Below, piece by piece: positions 1-8,354 of a stretch of DNA of 64,000 nucleotides. Position 1 is the stretch's first letter, and every line of letters starts with the position of its first letter. The DNA comes from Pseudotabrizicola alkalilacus (GTDB lineage Bacteria > Pseudomonadota > Alphaproteobacteria > Rhodobacterales > Rhodobacteraceae): the NCBI RefSeq assembly GCF_003443995.1, contig NZ_QWEY01000018.1:1-64000 (forward strand). The letters run 5' to 3'. The position numbers and the translations under genes are program-made. A model generated the notes under the pieces. It saw only the letters and a program-made list of their open reading frames with translations, had not been told where the DNA came from and did no database searches.

Positions 1-369
1 GCCGCGCAAGTGGCGGGACAGGCCTCCGATGTGTGATGTCTCCACCCTGCCCCGCCACACCCCGATTGAGTCGAGAAAGGACATTTCTACTTTGATGAAG
101 CGCGGACTCATTATCTTGGTGACAACATTGCGTTCAGGCAGGACACATTCAATTTGCACTTGCGACAATTCGGGAACTTCAAGGGAATAGATGGCAGCTT
201 CCTTGTGCCGATTACAGTCGAACCAACTGTTGCAGAGCGCAGGATTCCCGCCAGCCAGCCCGTTGTCAGACGCCACTCCCGTTCATGCCGGATGTTCGTG
301 GCGTTATCTTCTTTCACAAAGTCACCAGACCCGGTAAGCATCCCAATCTTTCAAGTTTTGGGACAAAAC
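1..369. other. Non-coding stretch at window edge
   Basis: I see no convincing gene here. Bases 10-22 and 46-58 form an inverted repeat of 13 bp with one mismatch and a 23-base loop. This could end a gene to the left of the window, but no T-tract follows it. The short open frames on both strands lack recognisable protein features. The stretch just before 370 probably carries the yaeQ promoter, but no clear -35/-10 pair is visible. Confidence 0.4.
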
Positions 370-915
370 ATGGCGCAGAATGCCACCATATACAAAGTCG
401 AGCTTTCGGTCTCCGACATGGATCGGCACTACTATGAAACCCATAAACTGACCGTTGCCAAGCACCCCTCGGAGACAGACGAGCGGTTGATGGTACGCAT
501 CATTGCCTTCGCACTGAACGCCCATGAAAATCTGGAGATGACCAAGGGTCTTTCAGCCGATGATGAACCAGACATCTGGCAAAAGAGCCTGAGCGGCGAA
601 CTTGATGTGTGGGTGACCCTGGGGCTTCCCAGCGAAAAGGTGATGCGTCAATCGTGCAGCAAGGCTGACAAGGTGATCGTCTATCCTTATGGCGGCAGGA
701 CAGCCGAAGTTTGGTGGGACAAGATCAAGACCAGCACCACGCGTTTTGCAAACCTTCAGGTGATCGGTTTCTCTGAGCAAGATACGGGTGAGCTGGCGAA
801 ATTGGCAAGCCGCACGATGAAGCTCCAGATCAACATTCAGGACGGCGATGTAATGGTCAGTGTCGGTGACACCATCGTTTACGTATCCCCGCTAAAATGG
901 AAAAGCGCTGCGTAA
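370..915 (+). CDS. yaeQ: YaeQ family protein
   Basis: This is a 181-residue protein matching the YaeQ family in length and in its conserved blocks. It has an N-terminal ATIYK strand, then DMDRHYY, HPSETDERLMVR, ALNAHE, GLS-DDEPD, and later VYPYGGR-EVWW. YaeQ proteins have a fold related to PD-(D/E)XK nucleases. An old report linked E. coli YaeQ to suppression of RfaH loss, but the biochemical role is unsettled. The open frame extends upstream to 154, but those residues do not resemble the family, so I start at ATG 370, where the YaeQ consensus begins. It is a single gene with no obvious functional tie to the clusters that follow and looks like ordinary chromosomal backbone at the edge of the accessory region. 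Confidence 0.9.
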   Translation: MAQNATIYKVELSVSDMDRHYYETHKLTVAKHPSETDERLMVRIIAFALNAHENLEMTKGLSADDEPDIWQKSLSGELDVWVTLGLPSEKVMRQSCSKADKVIVYPYGGRTAEVWWDKIKTSTTRFANLQVIGFSEQDTGELAKLASRTMKLQINIQDGDVMVSVGDTIVYVSPLKWKSAA

Positions 916-998
916 CCCGCGAGCGCCCGCCTCAAAGAGCGGAGCCGGATGTTCAGGGAGGCCTGCATCCGTCGCGACGCTGGTTCAGCCAGAACCGC

Positions 999-1823
999 CT
1001 ACGGCTGTCTCGCGTCAATACACACTGTATGCCGGTCGAGGATGGCCTTCGCCATGTAGAGGTCTTGCATGGATATGCCCGAACTGTCGAATAATGGTGA
1101 TCTCGCTTTCATTCTGTCGCCCTGGCGCATCGCCTGACAGGACCGCACCAATGGCGTCCGGATCGGCATGCTGAAATTCGCCGATGCGCAACGACTGCTC
1201 CGGCAGATCACAGAAAAGACAAGCGCGCGCAAAAAGGGCACGGGGCAGTTCTGCTTTCCCCGAGAGTCCGACCCCATTGAGGAAATATGTGTTCCCGGAC
1301 GGACCCATTCGGTCTCAAAGAGCGGTGCGGTCGAGGTTGTCGCGCAGATGATGATATCTGCAGCCCGGACAGCGGTTTCTGCCGGCGCAGACTTTGCTGG
1401 TAAGCCAGAATTCCGCAAGCCTTCGACAAAGATGTTTGTACGTGACGGGTTTCTGCCGACCACCCGTAAACGGGACAGGTTCTGTATGCGGGCGATAGCC
1501 CGTGCCCCATAGGCCGCTTGATGGCCGGTTCCAAACAGGGCCAAGACCCCTGCATCCGCCGCAGCCGTGCGATAGCAATTGAATGCCGGTCTCTCGATCA
1601 AAGCACCAATACGACCGGTGGTCTGGTCGATCAACAAGATCGTCGAGGCATGTCTTGGCAGCCCCCTTGCATCATTGGTAGGAAAATATGCACCGACTTT
1701 CAAACCAGCCAGTTCGATATTCGAGGCCGACTTGATGGTGAAGCGGTTTTGCGGGGCACAGCCTGCAAAGGCGAGTTCGGGCGTGACAATGGCAGAGGAC
1801 TGCGCCTCGTGTATCAGGATCAC
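999..1823 (-). pseudogene. Decayed ornithine cyclodeaminase/mu-crystallin family gene
   Basis: The reading frame gives 274 residues with clear family blocks: a TPELAF start, GLKVGAYFPTND, RGLPRHAST, a shortened Rossmann motif (LALFGTGHQA) and IIICATTSTAPLF. About 35 residues are missing after TPELAF and about a dozen between YRTAAADA and the Rossmann strand. At about 1250 one base appears deleted (AAGCAGAACTG where AAGCAGGAACTG would continue GKQELP). At about 1095 one base appears inserted. Between them the family sequence (ELPRALFARACLFCDLPEQS, GEFQHAD) lies in the other frame, and it returns to the first frame at FDSSGISMQDL. The gene starts 12 bases after the PLP-enzyme gene, so the two once formed an operon. 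Either this is a pseudogene or the two frameshifts are sequencing errors, but the deletions argue for real decay. An intact family member lies at 33966-34907. Confidence 0.75.
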
Positions 1824-1835
1824 GTCGCGGTCTCC

Positions 1836-2963
1836 TCACCAGCCACCAAAACGGTCCCAGGTTTTCATCGGGCCACCGCCCTGCTGCAGCACGTTGTAAC
1901 GGTCATGCTGTGCGGCAGTCGCGCACGCGTGATTGGGCAGGATGCGCAAGCGGGTTCCAACGGGCAGGTTCGGCATCGGCTTGTCTGCGCCGGGGCGAAG
2001 GGAGACGATTCCATGTTCCTGATTGGCACTACTGACGATCAGGTCATTCAGAACGAGGCCGTTTTCGTCGCAAACCAAACCATAACCCTGATCCACATCC
2101 TGCGAGGCTGTTCCACGGTCCCGTGACAATGCCATCCAGCCCGCGTCGATCATTGTCCACCCCTTGGCCGGCTGATGTCCGATCACGGTCGTCAGCACGC
2201 TGAGCGCGATGTCATCGGGGGTGCAGACGTCGATCCCCGCCATCACAAGGTCAAAGAACATGTAGACCCCGGCCCGCAGTTCCGTGACGCCGGTCAGATC
2301 ACGTGCGGCGTGGGCGGTCGGTGTCGAACCAACGCTCACGACAGCGCAGGACAGACCCGCTCCACGCAACACTTCTGCTGCAGAGACGGTTGCCTTACGC
2401 TCCAGTTCAGCAAAGTCGGCATGCGCCTCGACGCCGCGAACAGTATAGCTTTCGCCTGCATGGGTCATAACCCCGCGCAGACATCCGCTGTCATGCAAGA
2501 TGCGCCCCACTTGAATCAGAACCGGGTCATCCGGTCGCAGGCCACCGCGATGGCCATCGCTGTCGATTTCGATCAATGCGGGCACGTTTGCCCGTGCCAC
2601 GGCCTGCGCTTGTGCCTGATTGTCAAGGATCACAACCAGGTCGCAGCCCTGAGCACGCAGCGCTTGCACGCGTTCCAGCTTCTGCAGCGCGATCCCGACT
2701 GCGTAAAGGATGTCGGAGTGGCCCGCGTTGTGAAAGATTTCGGCCTCTGCCAAGGTCGAGACAGTGATCGAACCGGGCGCGCCGCCAGTCACACGGTTTG
2801 CAACGTCAAGCGACTTCGCGGTTTTCAGATGCGGCCGCAGTGAAACACCCAGGCCAGTGGCACGCTCGGCCAAACGCGTGATGTTGCGCATCATCCGCCA
2901 CTCGTCGAGCAGAAGCGCGGGTGTCGGCAGAGCCTTCAGGCTCAATAGATCAGGGTCTGTCAT
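1836..2963 (-). CDS. D-threonine aldolase / D-serine dehydratase-like PLP enzyme
   Basis: This 375-residue protein belongs to the fold-type III (alanine racemase N-terminal barrel) group that includes D-threonine aldolase, D-serine dehydratase (DSD1) and D-3-hydroxyaspartate aldolase/dehydratase. The Schiff-base lysine is K47 in the motif LRPHLKT. The C-terminal metal site HAC (H345 and C347, in PNHAC) is present, as expected for the Zn/Mn-dependent members. These enzymes cleave or deaminate beta-hydroxy D-amino acids in the cytoplasm. The sequence cannot say which substrate is used. I start at ATG 2963 because the 12 codons upstream are not family-like. A LysR gene is divergent 92 bases away and probably controls it. 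The following gene in the same operon is decayed. Confidence 0.8.
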   Translation of the reverse strand: MTDPDLLSLKALPTPALLLDEWRMMRNITRLAERATGLGVSLRPHLKTAKSLDVANRVTGGAPGSITVSTLAEAEIFHNAGHSDILYAVGIALQKLERVQALRAQGCDLVVILDNQAQAQAVARANVPALIEIDSDGHRGGLRPDDPVLIQVGRILHDSGCLRGVMTHAGESYTVRGVEAHADFAELERKATVSAAEVLRGAGLSCAVVSVGSTPTAHAARDLTGVTELRAGVYMFFDLVMAGIDVCTPDDIALSVLTTVIGHQPAKGWTMIDAGWMALSRDRGTASQDVDQGYGLVCDENGLVLNDLIVSSANQEHGIVSLRPGADKPMPNLPVGTRLRILPNHACATAAQHDRYNVLQQGGGPMKTWDRFGGW

Positions 2964-3039
2964 CGGTCGATCCTCAAGCTGTCTCTGACGATCTAACATT
3001 GATGTCCCTTATGGCATATTTACATGAGTTGAAGCTTAC

Positions 3040-3057
3040 ATTAAGCTGCGCCTTAAT
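3040..3057. promoter_or_regulatory. Candidate LysR operator (ATTAAG-N6-CTTAAT)
   Basis: A perfect 6-6-6 inverted repeat, ATTAAG then CTGCGC then CTTAAT, lies between the divergent PLP-enzyme gene and the LysR gene and runs into the LysR ATG at 3056. Its position suits autorepression and divergent control by that LysR protein. No binding data are available, and it is read from symmetry alone. Confidence 0.45.
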
Positions 3058-3952
3058 GATTGATGTATCCGACTTGCGTTTTCTCACGGCTCTTTCTGCG
3101 GCACCAAGCCTTGCGGCAGCGGCACGGGCTCTGAATGTGACCCCGCCCGCTGTGTCGCAACGACTGTCGTTGCTGGAGGACCGGCTGCGCTTGCGCCTTA
3201 TCGAACGCGGTCGCGGCAACCTTTGGCTGACGGCAGAAGGGGCCTATTTCGTCGAGCGCGCAAAAGGCATTCTGGACAATGTCGAAAGTCTGAAGGACGA
3301 GATGTCTGCCCGTGCTGGCCGGGTCGAGGGGCCGCTGCACGTGATTGCGCCTTTCGGGTTCGGGCGGCTGCGCGTGGCTCCGGTTCTGGCACGCTTCGGA
3401 AACGAGAACCCGGAGCTGCGGCCAACACTCAGCCTCAGCGAAGACCCTGTAAACACAATCAATAGCGGGCTCTGGGACGTCCTCATTCATGTCGGGCGAC
3501 TGCCACATCTAAGGATCACGCAGCGCAAACTGGCGTCGAACCGTCGATTCCTGGTCGCTTCGGTCAGTTACGCCAGACAATGTGGCCTTCCGCAACGCCC
3601 GCAAGACGTGTCAGTCCATAGGGTCGGCGTGGTTCGCGAGAACCGGGCCGACGCGACGCTTTGGCCACTGACCGGACCCGGTGGCATCGAGACAAGCTTG
3701 CGGGTGCAGCCTGTCTATGCCTGCAACGACGGGGAAGTTCTGCGAGCCTGGGCATTGGATGGTTTCGGCATCGTCGAACGATCCGAGTGGAGCGTTTCAG
3801 GCGACCTGGCCGAGGGTAAATTGGTGCGGGTGCTCCCCGATTGGTCGCTTCCGGACGCTGACATCGTGGCCCTGCTCAACCCCGCTACCGTGCGATCACT
3901 CCGGATAAGCAAGTTTGTCGACAGACTGGCGACCGATATCGGGAACACGTGA
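3056..3952 (+). CDS. LysR-family transcriptional regulator
   Basis: This 298-residue protein has the standard LysR length. A winged HTH occupies residues 1-60 (LRFLTALSAAPSLAAAARAL, TPPAVSQRL, LEDRLRLRLIER, LTAEG), and a substrate-binding co-inducer domain fills the rest (HVIAPFGFGR, LRPTLSLSE, LWDVLIHVG). The open frame reaches back to 2921 inside the neighbouring gene, but the HTH begins at MIDVSDLRFL, so ATG 3056 is chosen. It is transcribed divergently from the D-threonine aldolase-like gene, the usual LysR-target arrangement, so that gene is its most likely target. The effector is unknown. Confidence 0.88.
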   Translation: MIDVSDLRFLTALSAAPSLAAAARALNVTPPAVSQRLSLLEDRLRLRLIERGRGNLWLTAEGAYFVERAKGILDNVESLKDEMSARAGRVEGPLHVIAPFGFGRLRVAPVLARFGNENPELRPTLSLSEDPVNTINSGLWDVLIHVGRLPHLRITQRKLASNRRFLVASVSYARQCGLPQRPQDVSVHRVGVVRENRADATLWPLTGPGGIETSLRVQPVYACNDGEVLRAWALDGFGIVERSEWSVSGDLAEGKLVRVLPDWSLPDADIVALLNPATVRSLRISKFVDRLATDIGNT

Positions 3953-4069
3953 CCTGACCGAGCACAGCTCGACAGGACTTGCGGGGTCATGTGCGGTGGC
4001 CAGCCTGACTATGTCGGCAATTCCGGTAGACCAGTCCTGAGCCGGAACGGTGACCCTCGGGGCGAGGGT

Positions 4070-4528
4070 TCATCCGTCGGTGGCAGGTATGGCCCATGCC
4101 GCGGCCACCACAGCTGGGCGTGCGGGGCCACCCAGCGGCAATGCGACCATATCGCGCGGCACCAGATTGGCGGGCCGGATGCCCAGATCGAACCCCTCGG
4201 CGACGATATCAACAAGACGGCCTTCGGTCACAAGGTCAACCTGCATCTCGGGATAGTGGCGCAGAAATGACAACACCAGTGGCGCGACCACCCGCCCCGC
4301 CTGCACCGAAACGTTGATCCGCAGCATTCCCGACGGCGTTTCGCGCCAAGAGCGCACGGTCTCCATCGCGGCGCGGATCTCTGTCAACGCAGGTGCGACA
4401 CGGGCAACAAATTCACGCCCGGCATCGGTGAGCGCAACGCTGCGGGTCGTTCGGTTGAACAGCCGCACGCCAAGGCTGGCCTCCAAGCGCCCGATCACAT
4501 GCGACAGCGCGGTGGTGGCTATGCCCAG
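4070..4528 (-). pseudogene. Remnant of a LysR-family regulator
   Basis: LysR sequence begins in the middle of the HTH ([37 protein letters not shown]), continues into the start of the effector domain ([40 protein letters not shown]) and stops after [16 protein letters not shown] at about 150 residues. A working protein would need about 30 more residues at the N terminus and about 130 more at the C terminus. The preceding 30 codons up to 4618 are junk joined to the end of the ATPase gene. It looks like a recombination scar at the border of the frl-like operon. The 117 bases between 3953 and 4069 hold nothing I can recognise. Confidence 0.75.
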
Positions 4529-4584
4529 AGGCTGCCCAGGGAGCGGCCTTTCAGGTCGGATACAGGTTGCGCTCATGCGACGGC

Positions 4585-5613
4585 TCAACCCAATCGCTGT
4601 CCTTCGGCATCGAAGCAATGAACATCTTCAGCCGCGATTCCCAGCTTGATGTCAGAGCCGCGCGTGACGGGGCAATCCCCCGCCAGTTTGGCAATGACCG
4701 CTTTCTCAGCCGCGGTTTTTACATGCACAAGTGTTACCTCGCCCAGATGCTCGACCAACAGGACACGGCCTTCGATCACCGCCGGATGTTGAGCATCGGC
4801 CAGCACCAGATGTTCCGGGCGCATCCCCAGATGAAGCGGCCCATCTGGGTCCGATACTGGCTTTCCGTCCACGATGCGCCCGCGCACGATGTTCATGGCC
4901 GGTGATCCGACGAACTGAGCGACAAAGAGATTGGCCGGGCGATGGTACAGATCCATCGGAGTGCCAACCTGTTCGACGCGCCCCGCATTCATCACCACGA
5001 TACGGTCGGCAAGTGTCATCGCTTCGACCTGATCGTGGGTCACATAGACCATCGTGGCTTGTGGCAGACGTTCATGCAGACCGGCAATCTCGACCCGCGT
5101 TGCGACCCGCAACGCAGCATCGAGGTTCGAGAGCGGCTCATCAAACAGAAAAATCCGGGGCTCGCGCGTGATGGCCCGACCAATGGCCACGCGCTGACGC
5201 TGCCCGCCAGACAGCTCTTTGGGCAACCTGTCCAGATAGGGCCCTAGTTGTAGCATCTGCGCGGCCTTGTCGACACGACGCGCAATCTCGTCTTTTGGCA
5301 GACGCGCCATTTTCAAGCCGAACGCCATGTTCTTGCGTACGGTCATGTGGGGGTAAAGCGCATAGGACTGAAACACCATCGCAATGCCGCGCTTTGAAGC
5401 CGACACTTTGTTGACCACAACGCCATCAAGCTCCAGCGTGCCAGAGGTGATTTCCTCTAAGCCTGCAATCATCCGCAAAAGCGTGGATTTCCCGCAGCCC
5501 GAAGGGCCGACAAAGACCACAAGTTCTCCGCTGTCGATCTGGAGGTCAATGCCCTTGAGCACCTCGAATGTGCCATAGGATTTGCGGATATCGGACAGAA
5601 CAAGCTTGGCCAT
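4585..5613 (-). CDS. CUT1-type ABC transporter ATPase (UgpC/MalK/MsmX family), frl-like operon 1
   Basis: This 342-residue cytoplasmic ATPase would power the permease pair encoded upstream. Walker A is GPSGCGKST (36-44), the Q-loop is [11 protein letters not shown], the signature is LSGGQRQ (134-140), Walker B is IFLFDEP (154-160) and the H-loop is THD (192-194). A C-terminal OB/TOBE-like domain follows ([10 protein letters not shown]). The length is slightly short for UgpC/MalK, which are usually 350-370. It is the last gene of the minus-strand operon that starts at 10649 and lies 24 bases after the kinase gene. Bacillus frl operons have no ATPase of their own and borrow MsmX, so a dedicated ATPase is a difference. 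A close paralog sits at 11584-12702. Confidence 0.88.
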   Translation of the reverse strand: MAKLVLSDIRKSYGTFEVLKGIDLQIDSGELVVFVGPSGCGKSTLLRMIAGLEEITSGTLELDGVVVNKVSASKRGIAMVFQSYALYPHMTVRKNMAFGLKMARLPKDEIARRVDKAAQMLQLGPYLDRLPKELSGGQRQRVAIGRAITREPRIFLFDEPLSNLDAALRVATRVEIAGLHERLPQATMVYVTHDQVEAMTLADRIVVMNAGRVEQVGTPMDLYHRPANLFVAQFVGSPAMNIVRGRIVDGKPVSDPDGPLHLGMRPEHLVLADAQHPAVIEGRVLLVEHLGEVTLVHVKTAAEKAVIAKLAGDCPVTRGSDIKLGIAAEDVHCFDAEGQRLG

Positions 5614-5637
5614 GGGGGTTCCTTGGGATCTTTCTGG

Positions 5638-6471
5638 TCAAAATGCGGGATGCGGATAGCCAAAGGCAGCAGGCCAGCCACAGGCGCGCGCTGCTGCTGA
5701 CGCGGCAAGGGGAAGGGCTGCAAAAGCATCGGTCCCGCCGATCGTCGCGGCCAGCCAGCCCGCGATAAAGGCGTCCCCTGCCCCCATCGTATCAACCACT
5801 TGTGCCGGCATGATGCCTTGCCGGACCACATGTGTTCCATCACTGAACAAGGCGCCTCGCTCCCCTTGTGTCACGCAGACCTGAGCGGGCCCCAGCGCGT
5901 GAATGTGTCGGATCAGCTCCAAGGCGGCCTCTTCCTCCAGATCGGAACCGGACAGGAACGCCGTCGTGACATAGGGACAGACCTGCGCGAAATACGCTGC
6001 ATCCCGCAGGGCAGAGAAATCAAAAGACAGCCTCTGCGCGGTCTTTGCGATGCGCGGCAACTCGTGCTCCACATAGCTGAAGCAGGATGAATGGACATGA
6101 CCCAGCCTCGCAATCAGTTCCAGGTCGTCCTCATCCAGCCGTAGCGTCAGCCGCTTGCGCAAGCCGCCCTTGTTCGACCCCAGAAAGACCCGGTCTCCGT
6201 CCTGCAGCGTCACTTTCGCCTTGCCGGTTTCGCCCATGGCAACCCGCAGTCCGGCATCCGAAAGGCCCTCGGACAGAAGGCTGGCATGAACATGCGCGCC
6301 TTCCTCATCATTGCCGATGATCCCGATATAGGCGGTGTCCTGCAGCCCGAAACGCCGGGCCAGAACCGCCACATTCAGCGCGTTGCCACCAGGATAATAA
6401 ACGCCCTGGTCAAGATAATGGTCCACGACATTGTCGCCGATACCCACAAGTCCATACGCGGGGGTGGTCAT
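5638..6471 (-). CDS. frlD: PfkB-family sugar kinase, fructoselysine 6-kinase (FrlD)-like, operon 1
   Basis: This 277-residue ribokinase-family protein has the FrlD N terminus (GIGDNVVDHYLDQG, then YYPGGNALNVAVLA) and the C-terminal anion-hole motif DTMGAGDAF with catalytic base D233. It should phosphorylate the sugar carbon-6 of an imported fructosyl-amino acid so that the SIS deglycase encoded in the same operon can split it. ATG 6471 is preceded by GGAG at good spacing. An alternative ATG at 6495 overlaps the stop of the permease gene (ATGA) and would add eight residues. It is one of three FrlD-like kinases in this window. The exact amino-acid moiety cannot be told from sequence, and another PfkB sugar substrate remains possible. 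Confidence 0.72.
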   Translation of the reverse strand: MTTPAYGLVGIGDNVVDHYLDQGVYYPGGNALNVAVLARRFGLQDTAYIGIIGNDEEGAHVHASLLSEGLSDAGLRVAMGETGKAKVTLQDGDRVFLGSNKGGLRKRLTLRLDEDDLELIARLGHVHSSCFSYVEHELPRIAKTAQRLSFDFSALRDAAYFAQVCPYVTTAFLSGSDLEEEAALELIRHIHALGPAQVCVTQGERGALFSDGTHVVRQGIMPAQVVDTMGAGDAFIAGWLAATIGGTDAFAALPLAASAAARACGWPAAFGYPHPAF

Positions 6472-6491
6472 AGTCAGATCTCCGGGGTTGG

Positions 6492-7337
6492 TCATCCCTT
6501 CACCGCCCCTGCGGCAAAGCCGGACATGAAGTAGCGTTGTGCCAGAATGAACATGATCACGATGGGTGCGGCCGAAATGACCAGCCCGGCCACCAGTACA
6601 CCCCAATCTGTCATCAACGCATCGCGGAAGTTCATCAGCCCGGCGGGCACGGTTTTCAGCCGGTCACTGTCGATAAAGATGATCGCGAACAGGAACTCGT
6701 TCCATGCGTGATAGGCCGTCAGCACCGAGGCAGTCAGCAGGATAGAGCGGCTCATCGGCAGGTAGACATGCCACAGTGTCTGGAACGACGTGCAGCCGTC
6801 GATATGGGCGCTGTCATCCAGATCGCGGGGCACCGTCACAAAGACCGCGCGGATCAGCAGCACGGTGATCGGCAGCCGATAGGCGGTATACATCAGGATC
6901 AGCGCCAAATGTGTATCGTGCAAATGCAGCGCCTGCATCATCTTGTAAAGCGGCACCAGAGCGACCTGGGGAGCCACCAGCATCCCGCCAATGCAGGCCA
7001 TCAGCACCAGACCTGCCGCGCGCCCCGCACCGCCCGCTTCGGCCCGCGTCATGCCAAAGGCGGCAAGCGACGACAGGGCGAGGGTCAGAACAATGGTGCT
7101 GCCCGTCACGATGACGGAGTTCATGAAATAGGCAGAAATCCCGCCTTGCCATGCCTTTACATAGTTTTCGACCACCCAGACCGTCGGCATCGTCCAGGAT
7201 GCCTCGAAGATCTGTTGCGTGGTTTTGAACGAATTGGTGATCATCCAGAACAAGGGATAGATCACAATCACCGAATGCAGCAGCAGCACCAGAATGACCA
7301 GCAGACGACCGGGGTGCCGGGCAAATGTGGATGTCAT
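6492..7337 (-). CDS. frlM: CUT1 ABC permease (MalG-type), FrlM position, operon 1
   Basis: This 281-residue inner-membrane protein has about six hydrophobic segments, starting with LLVILVLLLHSVIVIYPLFW. The cytoplasmic EAA loop is DDSAHIDGCTSFQTLWHVYL, followed by PMSR, which is where the ATPase docks. The C-terminal QRYFMSGFAAGAVKG is typical of MalG-type subunits. ATG 7337 is taken because upstream codons are rich in Cys/Trp and unlike the family. It lies one base after the stop of the partner permease. It corresponds in order and type to FrlM of Bacillus. With the gene upstream it forms the membrane channel for the presumed fructosyl-amino acid. Confidence 0.8.
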   Translation of the reverse strand: MTSTFARHPGRLLVILVLLLHSVIVIYPLFWMITNSFKTTQQIFEASWTMPTVWVVENYVKAWQGGISAYFMNSVIVTGSTIVLTLALSSLAAFGMTRAEAGGAGRAAGLVLMACIGGMLVAPQVALVPLYKMMQALHLHDTHLALILMYTAYRLPITVLLIRAVFVTVPRDLDDSAHIDGCTSFQTLWHVYLPMSRSILLTASVLTAYHAWNEFLFAIIFIDSDRLKTVPAGLMNFRDALMTDWGVLVAGLVISAAPIVIMFILAQRYFMSGFAAGAVKG

Positions 7338-7338
7338 C

Positions 7339-8211
7339 TTATTTCGCCTTTCCGAAGACACGCAGTTGCAGCAGCGACACCACCATGGTTGCCACAAAGA
7401 TCAGTGCGGCAATGGCAGCGGCATAGCCCATCTCGTCGCGAAAGAACGCCGAGCGGTACATATAGGTGGCAAGGGTGGCCGAGGAATCGCCCGGCCCGCC
7501 GCCGGTCATGATGTAGGGTTCGGAAAACACGGTGATTGATCCGGTGACCGTGACGACTGTGGCCACAATCAGCATCTCGCGCACCTGTGGCACGGTGATA
7601 TGGAAGAACTGCGCCACCGCCCCCGCACCGTCGAGTTCGGCCGCCTCATACAGATCACGGGGAATGGACTGGATGGCGACGATGAACAGCATCATCACAT
7701 ACCCCACACTCTGCCATTGCGAGACGGCGATAACGGCATAGATTGCGGTGGCGCTTTCGCCCAGCCACGCCCGCGCCCAATGACCCAGACCCACGGCTTG
7801 CAGCGCCATGTTCAGCAAACCACTGAACGGATCGTAAAAGAAGGTGAAGACAAAGGCGATCACCGTGATCGACATCACCACCGGAATGAAAAACAGGGTG
7901 CGGAACAGCTTTGCCCAGAACCCCAGAAATGCCTGGCTCAGGATGGCTGCCAGCACCAGCCCCAGCCCGACCTGAAACATCACCGACAACACCGCATACA
8001 GGCTGACGTTGACAAGCGCGGTCACGATCGCCGGATCGGTCACAAGCCTCTGGTAATTGCCCAAGCCTGCTGGCCGCATCACCGGGTCAAAGGCTGAAAA
8101 GCTGTAAAAGCTGTACCAGATGTTTGCGACCAGCGGATAGAACACGAAAACCGCCGTCACGATCAGGAATGGTGCCGTATAAAGCAAGAGGTCGGTAAGC
8201 CTGGCGGGCAT
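7339..8211 (-). CDS. frlN: CUT1 ABC permease (MalF-type), FrlN position, operon 1
   Basis: This 290-residue inner-membrane protein has six predicted spans. It begins LLLYTAPFLIVTAVFVFYPL and has the MalF-type motif EAAELDGAGAVAQFFHITVP. It forms a heterodimer with the next gene product. It follows the binding-protein gene after a 143-base gap that holds strong stem-loops (8278-8340), so it may be expressed at a lower level than the binding protein, as in other maltose-type operons. It corresponds to FrlN in the Bacillus frlBONMD order. Confidence 0.8.
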   Translation of the reverse strand: MPARLTDLLLYTAPFLIVTAVFVFYPLVANIWYSFYSFSAFDPVMRPAGLGNYQRLVTDPAIVTALVNVSLYAVLSVMFQVGLGLVLAAILSQAFLGFWAKLFRTLFFIPVVMSITVIAFVFTFFYDPFSGLLNMALQAVGLGHWARAWLGESATAIYAVIAVSQWQSVGYVMMLFIVAIQSIPRDLYEAAELDGAGAVAQFFHITVPQVREMLIVATVVTVTGSITVFSEPYIMTGGGPGDSSATLATYMYRSAFFRDEMGYAAAIAALIFVATMVVSLLQLRVFGKAK

Positions 8212-8277
8212 CGGTCTGTCCTTGCAAAAGTCACGGGGTCTGGGTCGTCAGGGATAGATCGTCAGAGATCGGAAACC

Positions 8278-8340
8278 GGCAGCGGCACCTTGGCCGCTGC
8301 CTGTCGTCCGGCACACCTCAGCGGGGAGCGCGCCAAGGTG
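8278..8340 (-). promoter_or_regulatory. Intercistronic stem-loops with two alternative pairings
   Basis: Between the binding-protein gene and the permease genes, GGCAGCGGC (8278-8286) pairs with GCCGCTGCC (8293-8301) around a 6-base loop. CACCTTGGC (8286-8294) can instead pair with GCCAAGGTG (8332-8340). The two 9-bp stems share bases and cannot form together. The likely role is processing or partial termination that leaves more binding protein than permease. A switch is possible but unproven. Confidence 0.5.
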
Positions 8341-8354
8341 CGGCTGCGCGAAGG

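Noticed and set aside
10-58. Strong inverted repeat at the left edge, possible terminator or small RNA
   Set aside because: No T-run, and the gene it would end lies outside the window. Kept only as a note in the edge stretch.
154-369. N-terminal extension of YaeQ by 72 residues
   Set aside because: The extension has no family similarity and the YaeQ consensus begins exactly at ATG 370.
6537-7511. Long open frame antisense to the permease genes (324 codons)
   Set aside because: It has the Gln/His/Arg-rich composition typical of antisense to membrane-protein codons and no recognisable domain.
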